A stretch of 64,000 bases of DNA from Kordia sp. SMS9 (lineage in GTDB: Bacteria > Bacteroidota > Bacteroidia > Flavobacteriales > Flavobacteriaceae). The translations under genes and the position numbers were made by a program. Below are positions 26,241-35,605 of this stretch, one piece after another. The DNA lies in NCBI RefSeq assembly GCF_003352465.1, contig NZ_CP031153.1, positions 3,744,001-3,808,000 on the forward strand, read 5' to 3'. Each line of letters begins with the position of its first letter. Within the stretch, counting starts at the first letter, position 1. Under the pieces are notes generated by a model that was given only the letters and a program-made list of their open reading frames with translations, had not been told where the DNA came from and did no database searches.

Positions 26241-26258
26241 ACTACTGTACTGTATTGA

Positions 26259-26543
26259 TTAAACTTCTTTTACAATAAAGTTAAAACTACTGGCGACAGG
26301 TGTATAGACGCCATCAATGGGTTGAAACACTTGCATGGTAAATCCTCCAGTATACGAATATAACATGTATGATAAGCCTGGTACTTGTAATGTTGGTGAT
26401 ACAACAACTGCTGATTCTCCAGAAACTTTTCCATTGTAATCAATAGTATATTTCTGCTGATTTGAATCATAATTGCAAGTAAATTTACCATTATCTGCAT
26501 CGAGCACTCCATTTGACGAAACGATTCCTCCGTAATTTGACAT
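26259..26543 (-). CDS. Small beta-rich protein of unknown function
   Basis: A 94-aa protein (MSNYGGIVSSNGVLDADNGK) with no signal peptide or membrane span. Alternating hydrophobic residues and the segment VVVSPTLQVPGLSYMLYSYT suggest an all-beta fold. I do not recognise it. It has its own terminator and a 159-nt spacer on its downstream side, and a 231-nt spacer with no feature I can name upstream, so it is probably monocistronic. Confidence 0.62.
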   Translation of the reverse strand: MSNYGGIVSSNGVLDADNGKFTCNYDSNQQKYTIDYNGKVSGESAVVVSPTLQVPGLSYMLYSYTGGFTMQVFQPIDGVYTPVASSFNFIVKEV

Positions 26544-26774
26544 AATTTTATAATTTTAAATGATTAATATTTGGTAGGTTTTTTATATCAATTGCTCATT
26601 TGGCGCCTTGTAGAACTTTGATATGATTCAAAAGTAGTATCATAAAGAATTATATAAAAGATAGTTTTCACCTGAATTTTTGCACGTATTTAAAGCACGG
26701 AAACACGTAGAAATACGCGTGATTAATTATCTTATTTACAATACTTTAGATGTGTAACTTTAAAACAATTTATA

Positions 26775-27575
26775 ATGGCTTTAGAATTAATTGACAATTT
26801 TGATCAAATACCATTGGCAGAAGCATCTGTGTTCACAGAAAACTGGCAAAAAGAAAATGTAATTAAAGCATTTTTGTTTCATAAAAATGATATCGAATGT
26901 TTGTCACAGCAGACAGATGTTGTAGGTGTCCGTTTTTATATTGGTATTGTTGCGAATGAAAACAGTACTGATGAACCAGATATGATTGTTGTGGGCGTAG
27001 ATAGTAAAAATAGAGATATTATTTATCCTCCTGAAGAAGCATCTACCAAAACTAAAACCGAAGATGAAGTAAGTGGTGTGTATGATTTTGCATTGCCGTG
27101 TCCAAAACTTTGTGATCCAAAAAGTTGCTTATTTGATTCAATAAATTGCTTATCTGATTCAATAAGTACTATAGCTTCAAGTTTTACCACCGAAACCATG
27201 AGAACAGTGCAACATTCCACAGAAGATGAGTGTCTTATTGAGTTAGGCGCCATTACTGTAGAAGATGCTATTGAACGTGTAAGTATTTGGCAATGTGACA
27301 TGAATAAAGAATTAGTGTCCGTATATTTCAATATTGAAGACTTAGATTCCATATTTGAATATTTTGAAAGTGCCAATGCGTTACGTGTGTATTTTGGTTT
27401 AGAAAATGGCGTTCATAGAGTGATTCTAATTGGAGCTTCAAATGCAGTAGAAGCGTATTATGAAGACGTTGAAACAGAATATGTATATGTAAATACAGTT
27501 GCACCATGTACAGGCAACGGGGAACTTTCATGTGCAGTAAATAGAACGTTATATAGATCCTGCAGTCAATCCTAA
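26775..27575 (+). CDS. Unrecognised protein with two copies of a ~85-residue domain
   Basis: A 266-aa cytoplasmic-looking protein. Two segments resemble each other: residues about 15-85 (VFTENWQKENVIKAFLFHKN, VVGVRFYIGI, MIVVGVDSKNRDII) and about 163-240 (AIERVSIWQCDMNKELVSVY, ALRVYFGLENG, VILIGASNAVEAYY). Between them is a Cys/Ser-rich linker (CPKLCDPKSC). No family is known to me. It lies 6 nt before a membrane protein and leads into a histidine kinase and response regulator, so it could be an input or output of that signalling unit, or a separate gene that is simply cotranscribed. Confidence 0.68.
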   Translation: MALELIDNFDQIPLAEASVFTENWQKENVIKAFLFHKNDIECLSQQTDVVGVRFYIGIVANENSTDEPDMIVVGVDSKNRDIIYPPEEASTKTKTEDEVSGVYDFALPCPKLCDPKSCLFDSINCLSDSISTIASSFTTETMRTVQHSTEDECLIELGAITVEDAIERVSIWQCDMNKELVSVYFNIEDLDSIFEYFESANALRVYFGLENGVHRVILIGASNAVEAYYEDVETEYVYVNTVAPCTGNGELSCAVNRTLYRSCSQS

Positions 27576-27581
27576 TTTTTC

Positions 27582-28244
27582 ATGCTCACACAAACTTTTT
27601 TAAGAACCATCAGTGAAATTGCACAGTTTTCTCTAGTAGTACCGTTACTAGCGATGCTATTCAGATTCAAGCGTTTTACAAAATTATTTTGGACGTTAGG
27701 CATACTACTCATTGTTGCAGCAATCATCTCTTATAGTTCGTATGTGTTATATAAAAATGGTGCTAATAATATGTATTTACTTCATATATATACTGTGTTA
27801 GAATACGCACTTTGGAGTCTATTTTATTATCAACTATTTGAAAGTGCGATGGCAAAAAAAATAAATATAGGTTTATTGGTGGTTTTTGTCACGTTTTCGA
27901 TATTGAACTCCATATATTGGCAACCGTTGGAAATGTATAATTCATACAGCAGGTCAGTAGAAGGCACATTTTTATTATGTATGGCAATTGCTTGGTTTTA
28001 TAAAGTTTTTGTGAATGGAAAAATTGTTCGCTTGGAAGCACATCCTATTTTTTGGATCAATGCAGGTGTTTTGGTGTATTTTTCAGGTTCGTTTTTATTA
28101 TTTATTTCTAATAATTTTTTGATGGAATTGACAAGACAAGAGTTTTTTGAAGCTTGGGCATTGCATGGATTGTTTTTAATAATTCACTATCTTTTCATTT
28201 CAATAGGAATATGGCTGATCAAACACAAGAAGGAACTTCGTTAA
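27582..28244 (+). CDS. Multi-span membrane protein upstream of a histidine kinase
   Basis: A 220-aa integral membrane protein with about six hydrophobic helices (for example TLGILLIVAAIISYSSYVLY and PIFWINAGVLVYFSGSFLLF) and no enzymatic motif. Its 3' end overlaps the histidine kinase gene by 34 nt, which points to coupled translation. The overlap suggests it senses the signal or anchors the kinase, whose own sensor part is only a single span. Small proteins of this kind next to HisKA_3 kinases are frequent in flavobacteria. Confidence 0.75.
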   Translation: MLTQTFLRTISEIAQFSLVVPLLAMLFRFKRFTKLFWTLGILLIVAAIISYSSYVLYKNGANNMYLLHIYTVLEYALWSLFYYQLFESAMAKKINIGLLVVFVTFSILNSIYWQPLEMYNSYSRSVEGTFLLCMAIAWFYKVFVNGKIVRLEAHPIFWINAGVLVYFSGSFLLFISNNFLMELTRQEFFEAWALHGLFLIIHYLFISIGIWLIKHKKELR

Positions 28245-28996
28245 TATTATACATTGGCATGCTAGGAATGTTTTTCTTAGCATTAGCTATTGTAGGTTTT
28301 GTCATTATATACAAAAGACGCTTGCTCAAACAACAAGTAAAGCTTCAGGAACAAAAAATCATTCATCAACAACAACTTTTACAAAGTGCCGTAAAAATTC
28401 AAGATGACGAACGAAAACGCTTTGCAGCAGATTTGCATGATGAAATTGGCGGCGGAATTTCTACCATACTATTAAGTGTAGAACGCATCAAAAATGCACA
28501 AGTCGATCAGCCAGAAATGGTGTCAAAATCACAACACATTCGCGATCAATTGAACGATTTGCTACAAAAAGTTCGCGAAATCTCATACAACATCATGCCG
28601 CCAACCTTGGAAGATTTTGGGTTGCATGAAGCCATCAGCGATTTATGTTATTCCATTTCAGAATCAAGCGATAAAAAGGTTCATTACGAATGGAAAGGCG
28701 ACGAAGAACGATTGGATTTCTCACAAGAACTTGCCTTTTATCGCATCATCAAAGAACTCTTGGTCAACGCCGTGAAGCACTCAGAAGCAAACACAATCAG
28801 TATTACCATTGAAAATTTAGCAGAAAGTTTTCAACTAATGTTACAAGACAATGGAAAAGGATTTGATGAAGAAAAGCAGCAAAAAGGCGCAGGATTGCGC
28901 AACATCAAAGATCGTGCGCTAATTTTAGGCGCTACATTACACATTTCATCAAAAATACAGCAAGGAACGACAGTTCACATACAATTAAACAAATAA
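28211..28996 (+). CDS. Sensor histidine kinase, HisKA_3 (NarL-system) type
   Basis: I start at ATG 28211 (MADQTQEGTSLIL), giving 261 aa; the frame is open from 28154, but the extra residues would extend the overlap with the gene before. One membrane span (about 10-34), a coiled-coil linker, the HisKA_3 dimerisation domain with phosphorylated His76 in ADLHDEIGGG, and the ATPase domain with N box ELLVNAVKHSEA, G1 DNGKGFD and G2 GAGLRNIKDR. It has no periplasmic sensor, so input probably comes from the coupled membrane protein. The partner response regulator starts 5 nt downstream. Confidence 0.92.
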   Translation: MADQTQEGTSLILYIGMLGMFFLALAIVGFVIIYKRRLLKQQVKLQEQKIIHQQQLLQSAVKIQDDERKRFAADLHDEIGGGISTILLSVERIKNAQVDQPEMVSKSQHIRDQLNDLLQKVREISYNIMPPTLEDFGLHEAISDLCYSISESSDKKVHYEWKGDEERLDFSQELAFYRIIKELLVNAVKHSEANTISITIENLAESFQLMLQDNGKGFDEEKQQKGAGLRNIKDRALILGATLHISSKIQQGTTVHIQLNK

Positions 28997-29001
28997 AAAG
29001 C

Positions 29002-29652
29002 ATGACAAACATTGCATTGGTAGACGATCATTTGCTCTTTCGAGAAGGAATAAAAGCCATCTTTCAAGACGAAAAAGAGATGAAAATTACACTTGAAGCT
29101 TCTGACGGGCAAGAATTCTTAGAAGTGTTGCGCAATGCTGTGGTAAAACCAGACGTGCTTTTGTTGGACATTCGCATGCCGAATTTAGACGGATACGAAA
29201 CGGCAAAAATTGTCTTGGAAAAATATCCCGCAATGAAAATCATCATTCTGACTATGCATGAAGAAGAGCGACATATCATTCGGATGATAGAACTTGGCGT
29301 GAACGGATATTTGATGAAAAATGCGAGTCGCAACGAAGTCATCAACTGTATAGAAAGCGTGTTGGAATACGATTACTATTTCAACAATAAAATTACAAGC
29401 ATCATGCGCAAAGTGATGATGTACAAAGGAAAACGAACCACTACGCACATCATTCACGATTTGACCGAACGTGAAATTGAAGTATTGACACTGATATGTA
29501 AAGAATTTACAGCCAAAGAAATAGGAGAGAAGCTTTTTATCAGTTTCAGAACTGTTGAAGGACACCGAAAAAAACTACTTTCCAAGCTCAATGTTCGCAA
29601 TACTGCGGGTTTGGTCGTATTGGCACTAAAAAACGAAATTGTGAAGATATGA
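29002..29652 (+). CDS. LuxR/NarL-type response regulator
   Basis: A 216-aa regulator with receiver domain (1-120; acidic DD at 8-9, phosphorylated Asp56 in LLLDIRMPNLDG, Lys in LMKNASRNE) and a LuxR helix-turn-helix (about 150-212; LTEREIEVLTLICKEFTAKEIGEKLF, ISFRTVEGHRKKLLSKL). It is the partner of the histidine kinase ending 5 nt before. Targets are unknown. A 19-bp dyad at 29718-29736 lies shortly downstream and could be a binding site for this or another regulator. Confidence 0.93.
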   Translation: MTNIALVDDHLLFREGIKAIFQDEKEMKITLEASDGQEFLEVLRNAVVKPDVLLLDIRMPNLDGYETAKIVLEKYPAMKIIILTMHEEERHIIRMIELGVNGYLMKNASRNEVINCIESVLEYDYYFNNKITSIMRKVMMYKGKRTTTHIIHDLTEREIEVLTLICKEFTAKEIGEKLFISFRTVEGHRKKLLSKLNVRNTAGLVVLALKNEIVKI

Positions 29653-29717
29653 TTGGTAATTAGTATTGAGATGTCAGTAGTGTGTATTGAGAAATTTCAA
29701 ATGTCAATTTTAGTATA

Positions 29718-29736
29718 TTGAAACAAATCGTTTCAA
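29718..29736. promoter_or_regulatory. Operator-like dyad before the aldose epimerase gene
   Basis: ttgaaac and gtttcaa, perfect 7-bp inverted arms around a 5-bp centre. It lies in the 238-nt spacer between the response regulator and the epimerase. A transcription-factor site is plausible; no T-run follows. Confidence 0.35.
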
Positions 29737-29890
29737 AAAGCAACTAAACAAATTGACGAATAACAAAAGTTAAATGCTACCTGTAGAATTTTAAATTGAA
29801 AATGGTATTTTTAGGATCCAAAAATTGAAATATTAGAAACGTCATGCTTCCTCGCAAGGACGTATCAACCAACCAATAACAAAAAAACAC

Positions 29891-30781
29891 GTGTTTCAAC
29901 TACAAAAACATACTCACATCATAAAAATTTTGAGCGAAAGCGGTAAAGCCTACGCAGCTATAAACTTAAACGAAGGCGGACGCTTGTTCGATTTGAAATT
30001 GGATGACAGACCTGTTATTCAAGAACATGAAGATTTTCCATATACCAATTCGTCAGCTTCCGCAATCATGTTTCCGTTTGTCAATAGAATTCAAGATGGA
30101 ATGTACTCTTTTGAAGGTAAAACATATCAAATTACATGTAATGAACCCTCAAAAAACAATGCGATTCACGGATTGCTCTACACAAGAAAATTTGAAGTCT
30201 ATAAAAAGCAAGTTTCTGTAAAAGCAGCAATACTCACCTTAAAATATGACTATGACGGAACAACACAAGGATTTCCTTTTCCGTTCGATTTCTTTGTTAC
30301 GTATACGATTACAGAAAAAACAGCACTCGTAAAAATGAAAGTCATCAACACAGGCAAAAAAACCTTTCCATTTACCATTGGCTGGCATCCGTATTTTACT
30401 TCTGAAAATCTATACGAAAGCTATATTGACTTTGATTGTGATGAAGAATACACCACAACCGATGACAGAAGCATTACAAACGGCACAAAACCGCACGAAC
30501 TCAACATGCCATTTCAATTGAAAAATCATCCTTTTGACACGGCATACACTCTCAAAAATATCAAAATTGGTTTTCATACACCAAGCTACAAACTCACAAT
30601 AACAGGAAATGCGGCTCAAAATTTTGTACAATTCTTTACGCCAGCAACTAAAAATATCATTGCCATCGAACCCACAGTCGGATTGTCCAATAGTTTCAAC
30701 AATCACATAGGATTGCAAACATTACTACCGAACAAAACGTATAAAATCGAATGGAATGTTGAGGTGGAAACGAAGAATTGA
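29891..30781 (+). CDS. Aldose 1-epimerase family protein (GTG start)
   Basis: A 296-aa galactose-mutarotase-like protein starting with GTG (read as MFQLQKHTHIIKI). Family regions are the substrate-side MFPFVNRIQDG, NAIHGLLY with the conserved His, the second His in TIGWHPYF, and FVQFFTPATKNIIAIEPTVG with the likely catalytic Glu in the C-terminal part. It interconverts alpha and beta anomers of a hexose or a related sugar. It stands alone between a response regulator and a helicase gene; the sugar is unknown. Confidence 0.88.
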   Translation: MFQLQKHTHIIKILSESGKAYAAINLNEGGRLFDLKLDDRPVIQEHEDFPYTNSSASAIMFPFVNRIQDGMYSFEGKTYQITCNEPSKNNAIHGLLYTRKFEVYKKQVSVKAAILTLKYDYDGTTQGFPFPFDFFVTYTITEKTALVKMKVINTGKKTFPFTIGWHPYFTSENLYESYIDFDCDEEYTTTDDRSITNGTKPHELNMPFQLKNHPFDTAYTLKNIKIGFHTPSYKLTITGNAAQNFVQFFTPATKNIIAIEPTVGLSNSFNNHIGLQTLLPNKTYKIEWNVEVETKN

Positions 30782-30907
30782 GATCTTTGTATTAAATAGT
30801 AAGAAGTTTCAAACTGTGACTGAGCGCAGTCGAAGTCAAAAAAGTGTATAACTTTCAAAAAGAACAGTTGTAATAGCGACGCGAGAATGTTATTTTTGGA
30901 GTTAATT

Positions 30908-33247
30908 ATGGAGCAAGACATTCAACACTATATTGCGCAGCTAAATGACGCACAACGCGCACCAACCGTTCACAAAGATGGAGCATTGATGGTGATCGCA
31001 GGCGCAGGTTCTGGAAAAACACGAGTACTTACGTATCGCATTGCGTATTTAATGAGTCAAGGCGTAGATTCCTTTAATATTTTAGCATTGACATTTACCA
31101 ACAAAGCCGCACGTGAAATGAAAGCACGTATTGCACGAATTGTGGGTGGAAGTGAAGCAAAAAACTTGTGGATGGGAACATTCCATTCAATCTTTGCAAA
31201 AATTTTACGCTTTGAAGCGGATAAATTAGGCTATCCTAGTAACTTTACGATCTACGATACACAGGATTCTGAACGTTTAATTCGCGCTATCATCAAGGAA
31301 ATGCAGCTAGATAAAGATATCTACAAATACAAACAAATACGTTCGCGAATTTCCTCTTTTAAAAACAGTCTCATTACGGTGAGAGCGTATTTCAACGATC
31401 CCGATTTGGTAGAAGCAGATGCCATGGCAAAACGTCCGCGCATGGGCGAAATTTACAAAGAATATGTAGATCGCTGTTTTAAAGCTGGCGCGATGGATTT
31501 TGACGATTTATTATTAAGAACGAATGAATTATTGAATCGCTTTCCAGAAGTACTATTAAAATACCAAACGCGTTTCCGCTACATTTTGGTGGATGAGTAC
31601 CAAGATACCAACCATTCTCAATATTTGATCGTAAAAGCCTTGGCAGATCGTTTTCAGAATATATGTGTCGTGGGCGATGATTCACAAAGTATCTATGCGT
31701 TTCGTGGTGCGAATATCAACAATATTTTAAACTTTCAGAAAGATTATGACAATGTTGAAATGTACCGTTTGGAGCAGAATTATCGTTCGACCAAAAACAT
31801 TGTAGAAGCAGCAAATTCAGTCATAGAACACAACAAAACACGTTTGGATAAAGTGGTTTGGACCGCCAATGAATCTGGACCGAAAATAAAAGTCAATCGC
31901 AGTGTGACAGATGGAGAAGAAGGTCGTTTTGTAGCGAGTTCCATTTTTGAAACTAAGATGCGTGAGCAAGTGACCAATGGCGATTTTGCGATTTTATACC
32001 GTACCAATGCACAATCACGCGCCATGGAAGATGCGTTGCGAAAGCGTGACATTCCGTATCGTATCTACGGTGGTTTATCCTTCTATCAAAGAAAAGAAAT
32101 CAAAGATGTATTGGCGTATTTGCGATTAATCGTGAATCCGAAAGATGAAGAAAGTTTAAAACGTGTCATCAATTATCCTGCACGTGGCATTGGGCAAACA
32201 ACGATTGATAAATTAGTTGTTGCTGCCAAACATTACGGGCGTTCCATGTTTGAAGTGATGGAAAATATTTCCAAAATTGATCTAAAAATCAACAAAGGCA
32301 CGAAAACTAAACTGGAAAACTTTGTGACGATGATCCGAAGTTTTCAAATCATGAATGAAGGCTCGAATGCGTTCGAATTGACATCGCACATTACCAAAAA
32401 AACGGGCTTAGTTCAAGAATTGAAAAAAGACGGAACGCCAGAAGGGATTGCGCGTATTGAAAATATAGAAGAATTGCTGAACGGAATTAAAGATTTTGTG
32501 GAAGGACAAGTGGAAGTGGCTGATGCTACAGGCGCGTTGGCAGAATTCTTGGAAGATGTGGCATTGGCTACCGATATGGACAACGACAAAGGTGATGACG
32601 ATAGAGTAGCTTTGATGACGATCCACTTGGCAAAAGGACTGGAATTTCCGTATGTCTATATTGTGGGAATGGAAGAAGATTTGTTCCCATCAGGGATGAG
32701 TATGAACACGCGAAGCGAACTGGAAGAAGAACGCCGTTTGTTTTATGTAGCGTTGACCAGAGCCGAAAAACAAGCCTATTTAACCTATACATTAAGTCGT
32801 TACCGATGGGGAAAATTGGTCGATGCAGAACCAAGTCGCTTCATAGAAGAAATTGACGATCAATACTTGGATTACATCACGCCCGTAGACAATTATCGTT
32901 TCAAACCGTTGATTGACAATGATATTTTTGGCGAAGTGGATAAAAGCAAATTACGCTTGCAAAAACCAAAATCGGGACGTCCGCCAGTGGTGGGAAGTCC
33001 CACACCAGAACAAATACGCAAACTGCGAAAAATAAAGCCAGAAACCTCACAGAGCAGTCCGCCAAGCGGCAGTTTGTTAGATGAAAAACTTGTGCCAGGA
33101 ACCTTAGTAGAACATACGCGTTTTGGTCGGGGAGAAATAATACGATTAGAAGGTGTTGGTGGCGATAAAAAAGCGGAAATCAAATTTCAAGTTGGAGGCA
33201 TTAAGAAGTTGTTGTTGCGTTTTGCGAAATTGGAAATTGTGAAGTAG
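30908..33247 (+). CDS. pcrA: UvrD/PcrA-type ATP-dependent DNA helicase
   Basis: A 779-aa superfamily 1 helicase. I start at ATG 30908 (MEQDIQHYIAQLNDAQ), closest to the family's usual start. Motifs in order: Walker A AGAGSGKTR (31-39), Ia LTFTNKAAREMK, II LVDEYQDTN, III VVGDDSQSIYAFRGA, IV RLEQNYRST, V VALMTIHLAKGLEFPYV and VI EERRLFYVALTRAEK. The C-terminus (about 700-779; RFGRGEIIRLEG) is the UvrD/PcrA tail domain that contacts RNA polymerase. It unwinds DNA 3' to 5' in repair and replication restart. It is monocistronic. Confidence 0.95.
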   Translation: MEQDIQHYIAQLNDAQRAPTVHKDGALMVIAGAGSGKTRVLTYRIAYLMSQGVDSFNILALTFTNKAAREMKARIARIVGGSEAKNLWMGTFHSIFAKILRFEADKLGYPSNFTIYDTQDSERLIRAIIKEMQLDKDIYKYKQIRSRISSFKNSLITVRAYFNDPDLVEADAMAKRPRMGEIYKEYVDRCFKAGAMDFDDLLLRTNELLNRFPEVLLKYQTRFRYILVDEYQDTNHSQYLIVKALADRFQNICVVGDDSQSIYAFRGANINNILNFQKDYDNVEMYRLEQNYRSTKNIVEAANSVIEHNKTRLDKVVWTANESGPKIKVNRSVTDGEEGRFVASSIFETKMREQVTNGDFAILYRTNAQSRAMEDALRKRDIPYRIYGGLSFYQRKEIKDVLAYLRLIVNPKDEESLKRVINYPARGIGQTTIDKLVVAAKHYGRSMFEVMENISKIDLKINKGTKTKLENFVTMIRSFQIMNEGSNAFELTSHITKKTGLVQELKKDGTPEGIARIENIEELLNGIKDFVEGQVEVADATGALAEFLEDVALATDMDNDKGDDDRVALMTIHLAKGLEFPYVYIVGMEEDLFPSGMSMNTRSELEEERRLFYVALTRAEKQAYLTYTLSRYRWGKLVDAEPSRFIEEIDDQYLDYITPVDNYRFKPLIDNDIFGEVDKSKLRLQKPKSGRPPVVGSPTPEQIRKLRKIKPETSQSSPPSGSLLDEKLVPGTLVEHTRFGRGEIIRLEGVGGDKKAEIKFQVGGIKKLLLRFAKLEIVK

Positions 33248-33340
33248 TTTTTTTAGTAGTGAGAGGTTAGTATTGAGTAGAGAGAAGTATTCAAGAATAA
33301 TTTTTCAATAGAAAAGGTCTAAAATCTAAGCAAGTTCTAG

Positions 33341-33366
33341 AGATTCCTACTTACGCAGGAATGACA
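33341..33366. repeat. Interspersed intergenic repeat, type F (copy 1)
   Basis: agattcct-acttacgc-aggaatga: an 8-bp inverted arm (attcct/aggaat core) of a short hairpin that recurs at 40643-40666 with few changes. Confidence 0.5.
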
Positions 33367-33416
33367 AAATATTCTAATGAAGTCTATAAATCTAAGTAAG
33401 TCTAAGAAGTTAAAAA

Positions 33417-34376
33417 TTACCGAACCATACAAACTGAATTCACATGTCCTTTGTAATCATACTCTTTGATAGGATTGTTTGGATCTAGTATCCATTTACC
33501 ATCTACGATAAATTTATATTGATGTTTTCCGGCAGAAAGCAACATGGAAAGTTCCCAGCCATCATCGGTTTGTGACATTTTAAATCCATCTTCCGACCAA
33601 TCGTTAAACGAGCCAGAAAGCAATACGTTTTTAGCATCTTTAAAGCCGTGAAGTTTAAAGGTATAATACGCTTTCACATCAATGAGAGAGTTGTATTCGT
33701 CAAATTCATTCAGCTTCTTATTCGGGTTCGCTTCATCGGCAATCCAAATGTTATCTACAATAAATTTATACTCGTAGATGCCAGGTTTTAATTGCAACTT
33801 TACAGCCCAACCTTCGTCCGTTTTTTTCATCTCAAAAAGATGTTCATTCCACTTATTAAACGAACCTGCTAAAATCACTTTTTTAGCTTTTTGATAGCCT
33901 TTTAAGAAGAACGTTGTGTTTCCATCCTCAGAAATATGCGCCGTATACATTTTAAGATTGTACACATGCAAATCCATTCCGTATTTATTTTTTGCTTCCG
34001 TTACATTTTCAATTGCGCCTTCGGGTTCAGCCCAATACTGCTCATTAATCACAAACTTAAATTCCCATGAAAATTCATCGGTAAAATCGGCAATCTTTTT
34101 TCGAAATTCATAGCGATTCTCGTCTAGCTTCGTCATGATCCATGTATCTTCTGCCCAATTATTGAATTCGCCAGCAACCGCAACCTTTTCAATGTCAACA
34201 TCTGTATCATGAATTGACTTCCGATGATGTAAAACTCCATGTGTCACTTCCTTATAATCGCGTTTATCAAACGTAAACACAACTTCGTCACCTTCCACAC
34301 GATAGCCTTGCGTCTTTTTTTGCGCAAACATACTTGTGGAAATACACAAAGTTAGGAGTAAAATAATATGTTTCAT
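33417..34376 (-). CDS. Secreted protein with three glycogen-binding (CBM48/AMPK-like) modules
   Basis: I take ATG 34376 (MKHIILLLTLCISTSMFAQ, a signal peptide); a GTG 12 nt upstream would overlap the neighbouring gene. The 319-aa protein has three E-set modules, each with the pattern G-x-F-N-x-W and Y-x-F-K-F/Y-x-V: VAGEFNNWAED with WEFKFVIN, LAGSFNKWNEH with YEYKFIVD, and LSGSFNDWSED with HQYKFIVD. Such modules bind alpha-glucans. No catalytic domain is attached. It starts 8 nt after the gene before it, a double retropepsin-like protein, which suggests a two-gene periplasmic unit. Confidence 0.85.
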   Translation of the reverse strand: MKHIILLLTLCISTSMFAQKKTQGYRVEGDEVVFTFDKRDYKEVTHGVLHHRKSIHDTDVDIEKVAVAGEFNNWAEDTWIMTKLDENRYEFRKKIADFTDEFSWEFKFVINEQYWAEPEGAIENVTEAKNKYGMDLHVYNLKMYTAHISEDGNTTFFLKGYQKAKKVILAGSFNKWNEHLFEMKKTDEGWAVKLQLKPGIYEYKFIVDNIWIADEANPNKKLNEFDEYNSLIDVKAYYTFKLHGFKDAKNVLLSGSFNDWSEDGFKMSQTDDGWELSMLLSAGKHQYKFIVDGKWILDPNNPIKEYDYKGHVNSVCMVR

Positions 34377-34384
34377 CGGTTGTT

Positions 34385-35353
34385 TCACGGACTAAATATA
34401 GGAGATTTCATGAAATATAACTTTTCTTTTTTATAATTAATAATGGTTCGCTTGTATTTTAAAAACTCAAATCCCAAAACACCATCTACGGAAGTGCCAT
34501 ACGCTTCGTTCATTTTCCGAAGATTGGTCACAATGGTGTACATTGGTCCCACGCCAATACGATCATTCAGTCGGAAACCATACAATTTCCCTGCCAAAAC
34601 GCGAATTTTTTTATTTCCAGCACCAATCATGGACAAACGTTTCATGGGACGAAATTTTTCAAGAATTTTTTGGTGACTATTTTTATTTAGTTGATTGAAT
34701 TCTGCGCCAGTATCCAAGGCAAAACGTACTTTTTTGTCATTTACAAAGCCAGAAACGACAATCGTATGTCTTCTCAATTGAAAATCCAAACTGTCCATAA
34801 TCGTTTCTGCATACACTTTCGTATCGAGTTTATCACCGTTTTTATCCACGCGTGACAGTGTAATTTGATTCAAATACAAATCAATGAATACTTCGTAATC
34901 TTTCAAAATATTATAGCCAATAATGCCGAGTAAGTGCATTTTTTTGCTTTTTTCAATGTGTGAAAGATCAATTACATCTGATTTTTTATTTTTAAGATTG
35001 AAGTTGTGTAGGATGAACTCACTCAGCTTTCGTTCGTACGGCTGATCTATGATCCGTGTAACGCCCGTGGTTTCTCCTTTCTTTCTTGTCAATCGTTGTC
35101 CTTTCGGGAAATGTACCTTGTTTAACACAAGTCGTTCAGAACCTGTATCAATAATAAAATTACCTTTCTGGTTGAGGAATTCGGCTTCTACAACGATCAA
35201 TTGATCGACGACTTTAAACGGAATTCGCGCAGTGTACTCATTTAAAAAATCTGCTTTTGGAAACAGAATTTCAATAGGATTTTCTTCTTCATTTGCCCAA
35301 CTAAAGCTGGTACTAAAAAAGAAAACCAATGTGATGAAGATTAGTTTTCGCAT
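34385..35353 (-). CDS. Secreted protein with two retropepsin-like aspartyl protease domains
   Basis: A 322-aa protein with a signal peptide (1-20, SWA). Two half-copies follow each other: Asp69-Thr-Gly in NFIIDTGSE with LLGIIGYNILKDYEVFIDL later, and Asp214-Thr-Gly in FALDTGAE with VDGVLGFEFLKYKRTIINY later. In one-domain retropepsin-like enzymes two chains each give one DTG; here both lie in one chain, as in pepsins. Whether the two halves form one active site is inference. Its substrate is unknown. It is translated just upstream of the triple CBM48 protein. Confidence 0.82.
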   Translation of the reverse strand: MRKLIFITLVFFFSTSFSWANEEENPIEILFPKADFLNEYTARIPFKVVDQLIVVEAEFLNQKGNFIIDTGSERLVLNKVHFPKGQRLTRKKGETTGVTRIIDQPYERKLSEFILHNFNLKNKKSDVIDLSHIEKSKKMHLLGIIGYNILKDYEVFIDLYLNQITLSRVDKNGDKLDTKVYAETIMDSLDFQLRRHTIVVSGFVNDKKVRFALDTGAEFNQLNKNSHQKILEKFRPMKRLSMIGAGNKKIRVLAGKLYGFRLNDRIGVGPMYTIVTNLRKMNEAYGTSVDGVLGFEFLKYKRTIINYKKEKLYFMKSPIFSP

Positions 35354-35447
35354 GGTGTTTTGATTGATGATGATACTATAAAGACGACCAAATTCGGTTT
35401 TTGTTGCATTTTAAGAAAGATTTGTGATTGTCTTAACTTCCACCAAA

Positions 35448-35535
35448 CGTCTCTTCGAGTGATTTTTTGTCATTGCGCCTGTCTAAATGAAGAAAATTGT
35501 ATCGAGAAGTGTTCTGAAATTCATAGCAGATCTCG
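35448..35535. repeat. Interspersed intergenic repeat, type D/E (copy 1)
   Basis: tcttcgagtgatttt is followed by tatcgagaagt and later tctcgatac. The same order of words recurs at 40425-40494. The parts are complementary and can form hairpins. It lies in the 252-nt spacer upstream of the retropepsin-like gene. Confidence 0.5.
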
Positions 35536-35605
35536 ATACAAAATTTTTGTAAAATTTAACTCGATCAGACGTTGAGAGTAATTTAAAATTCAACATTCAA
35601 AATTT

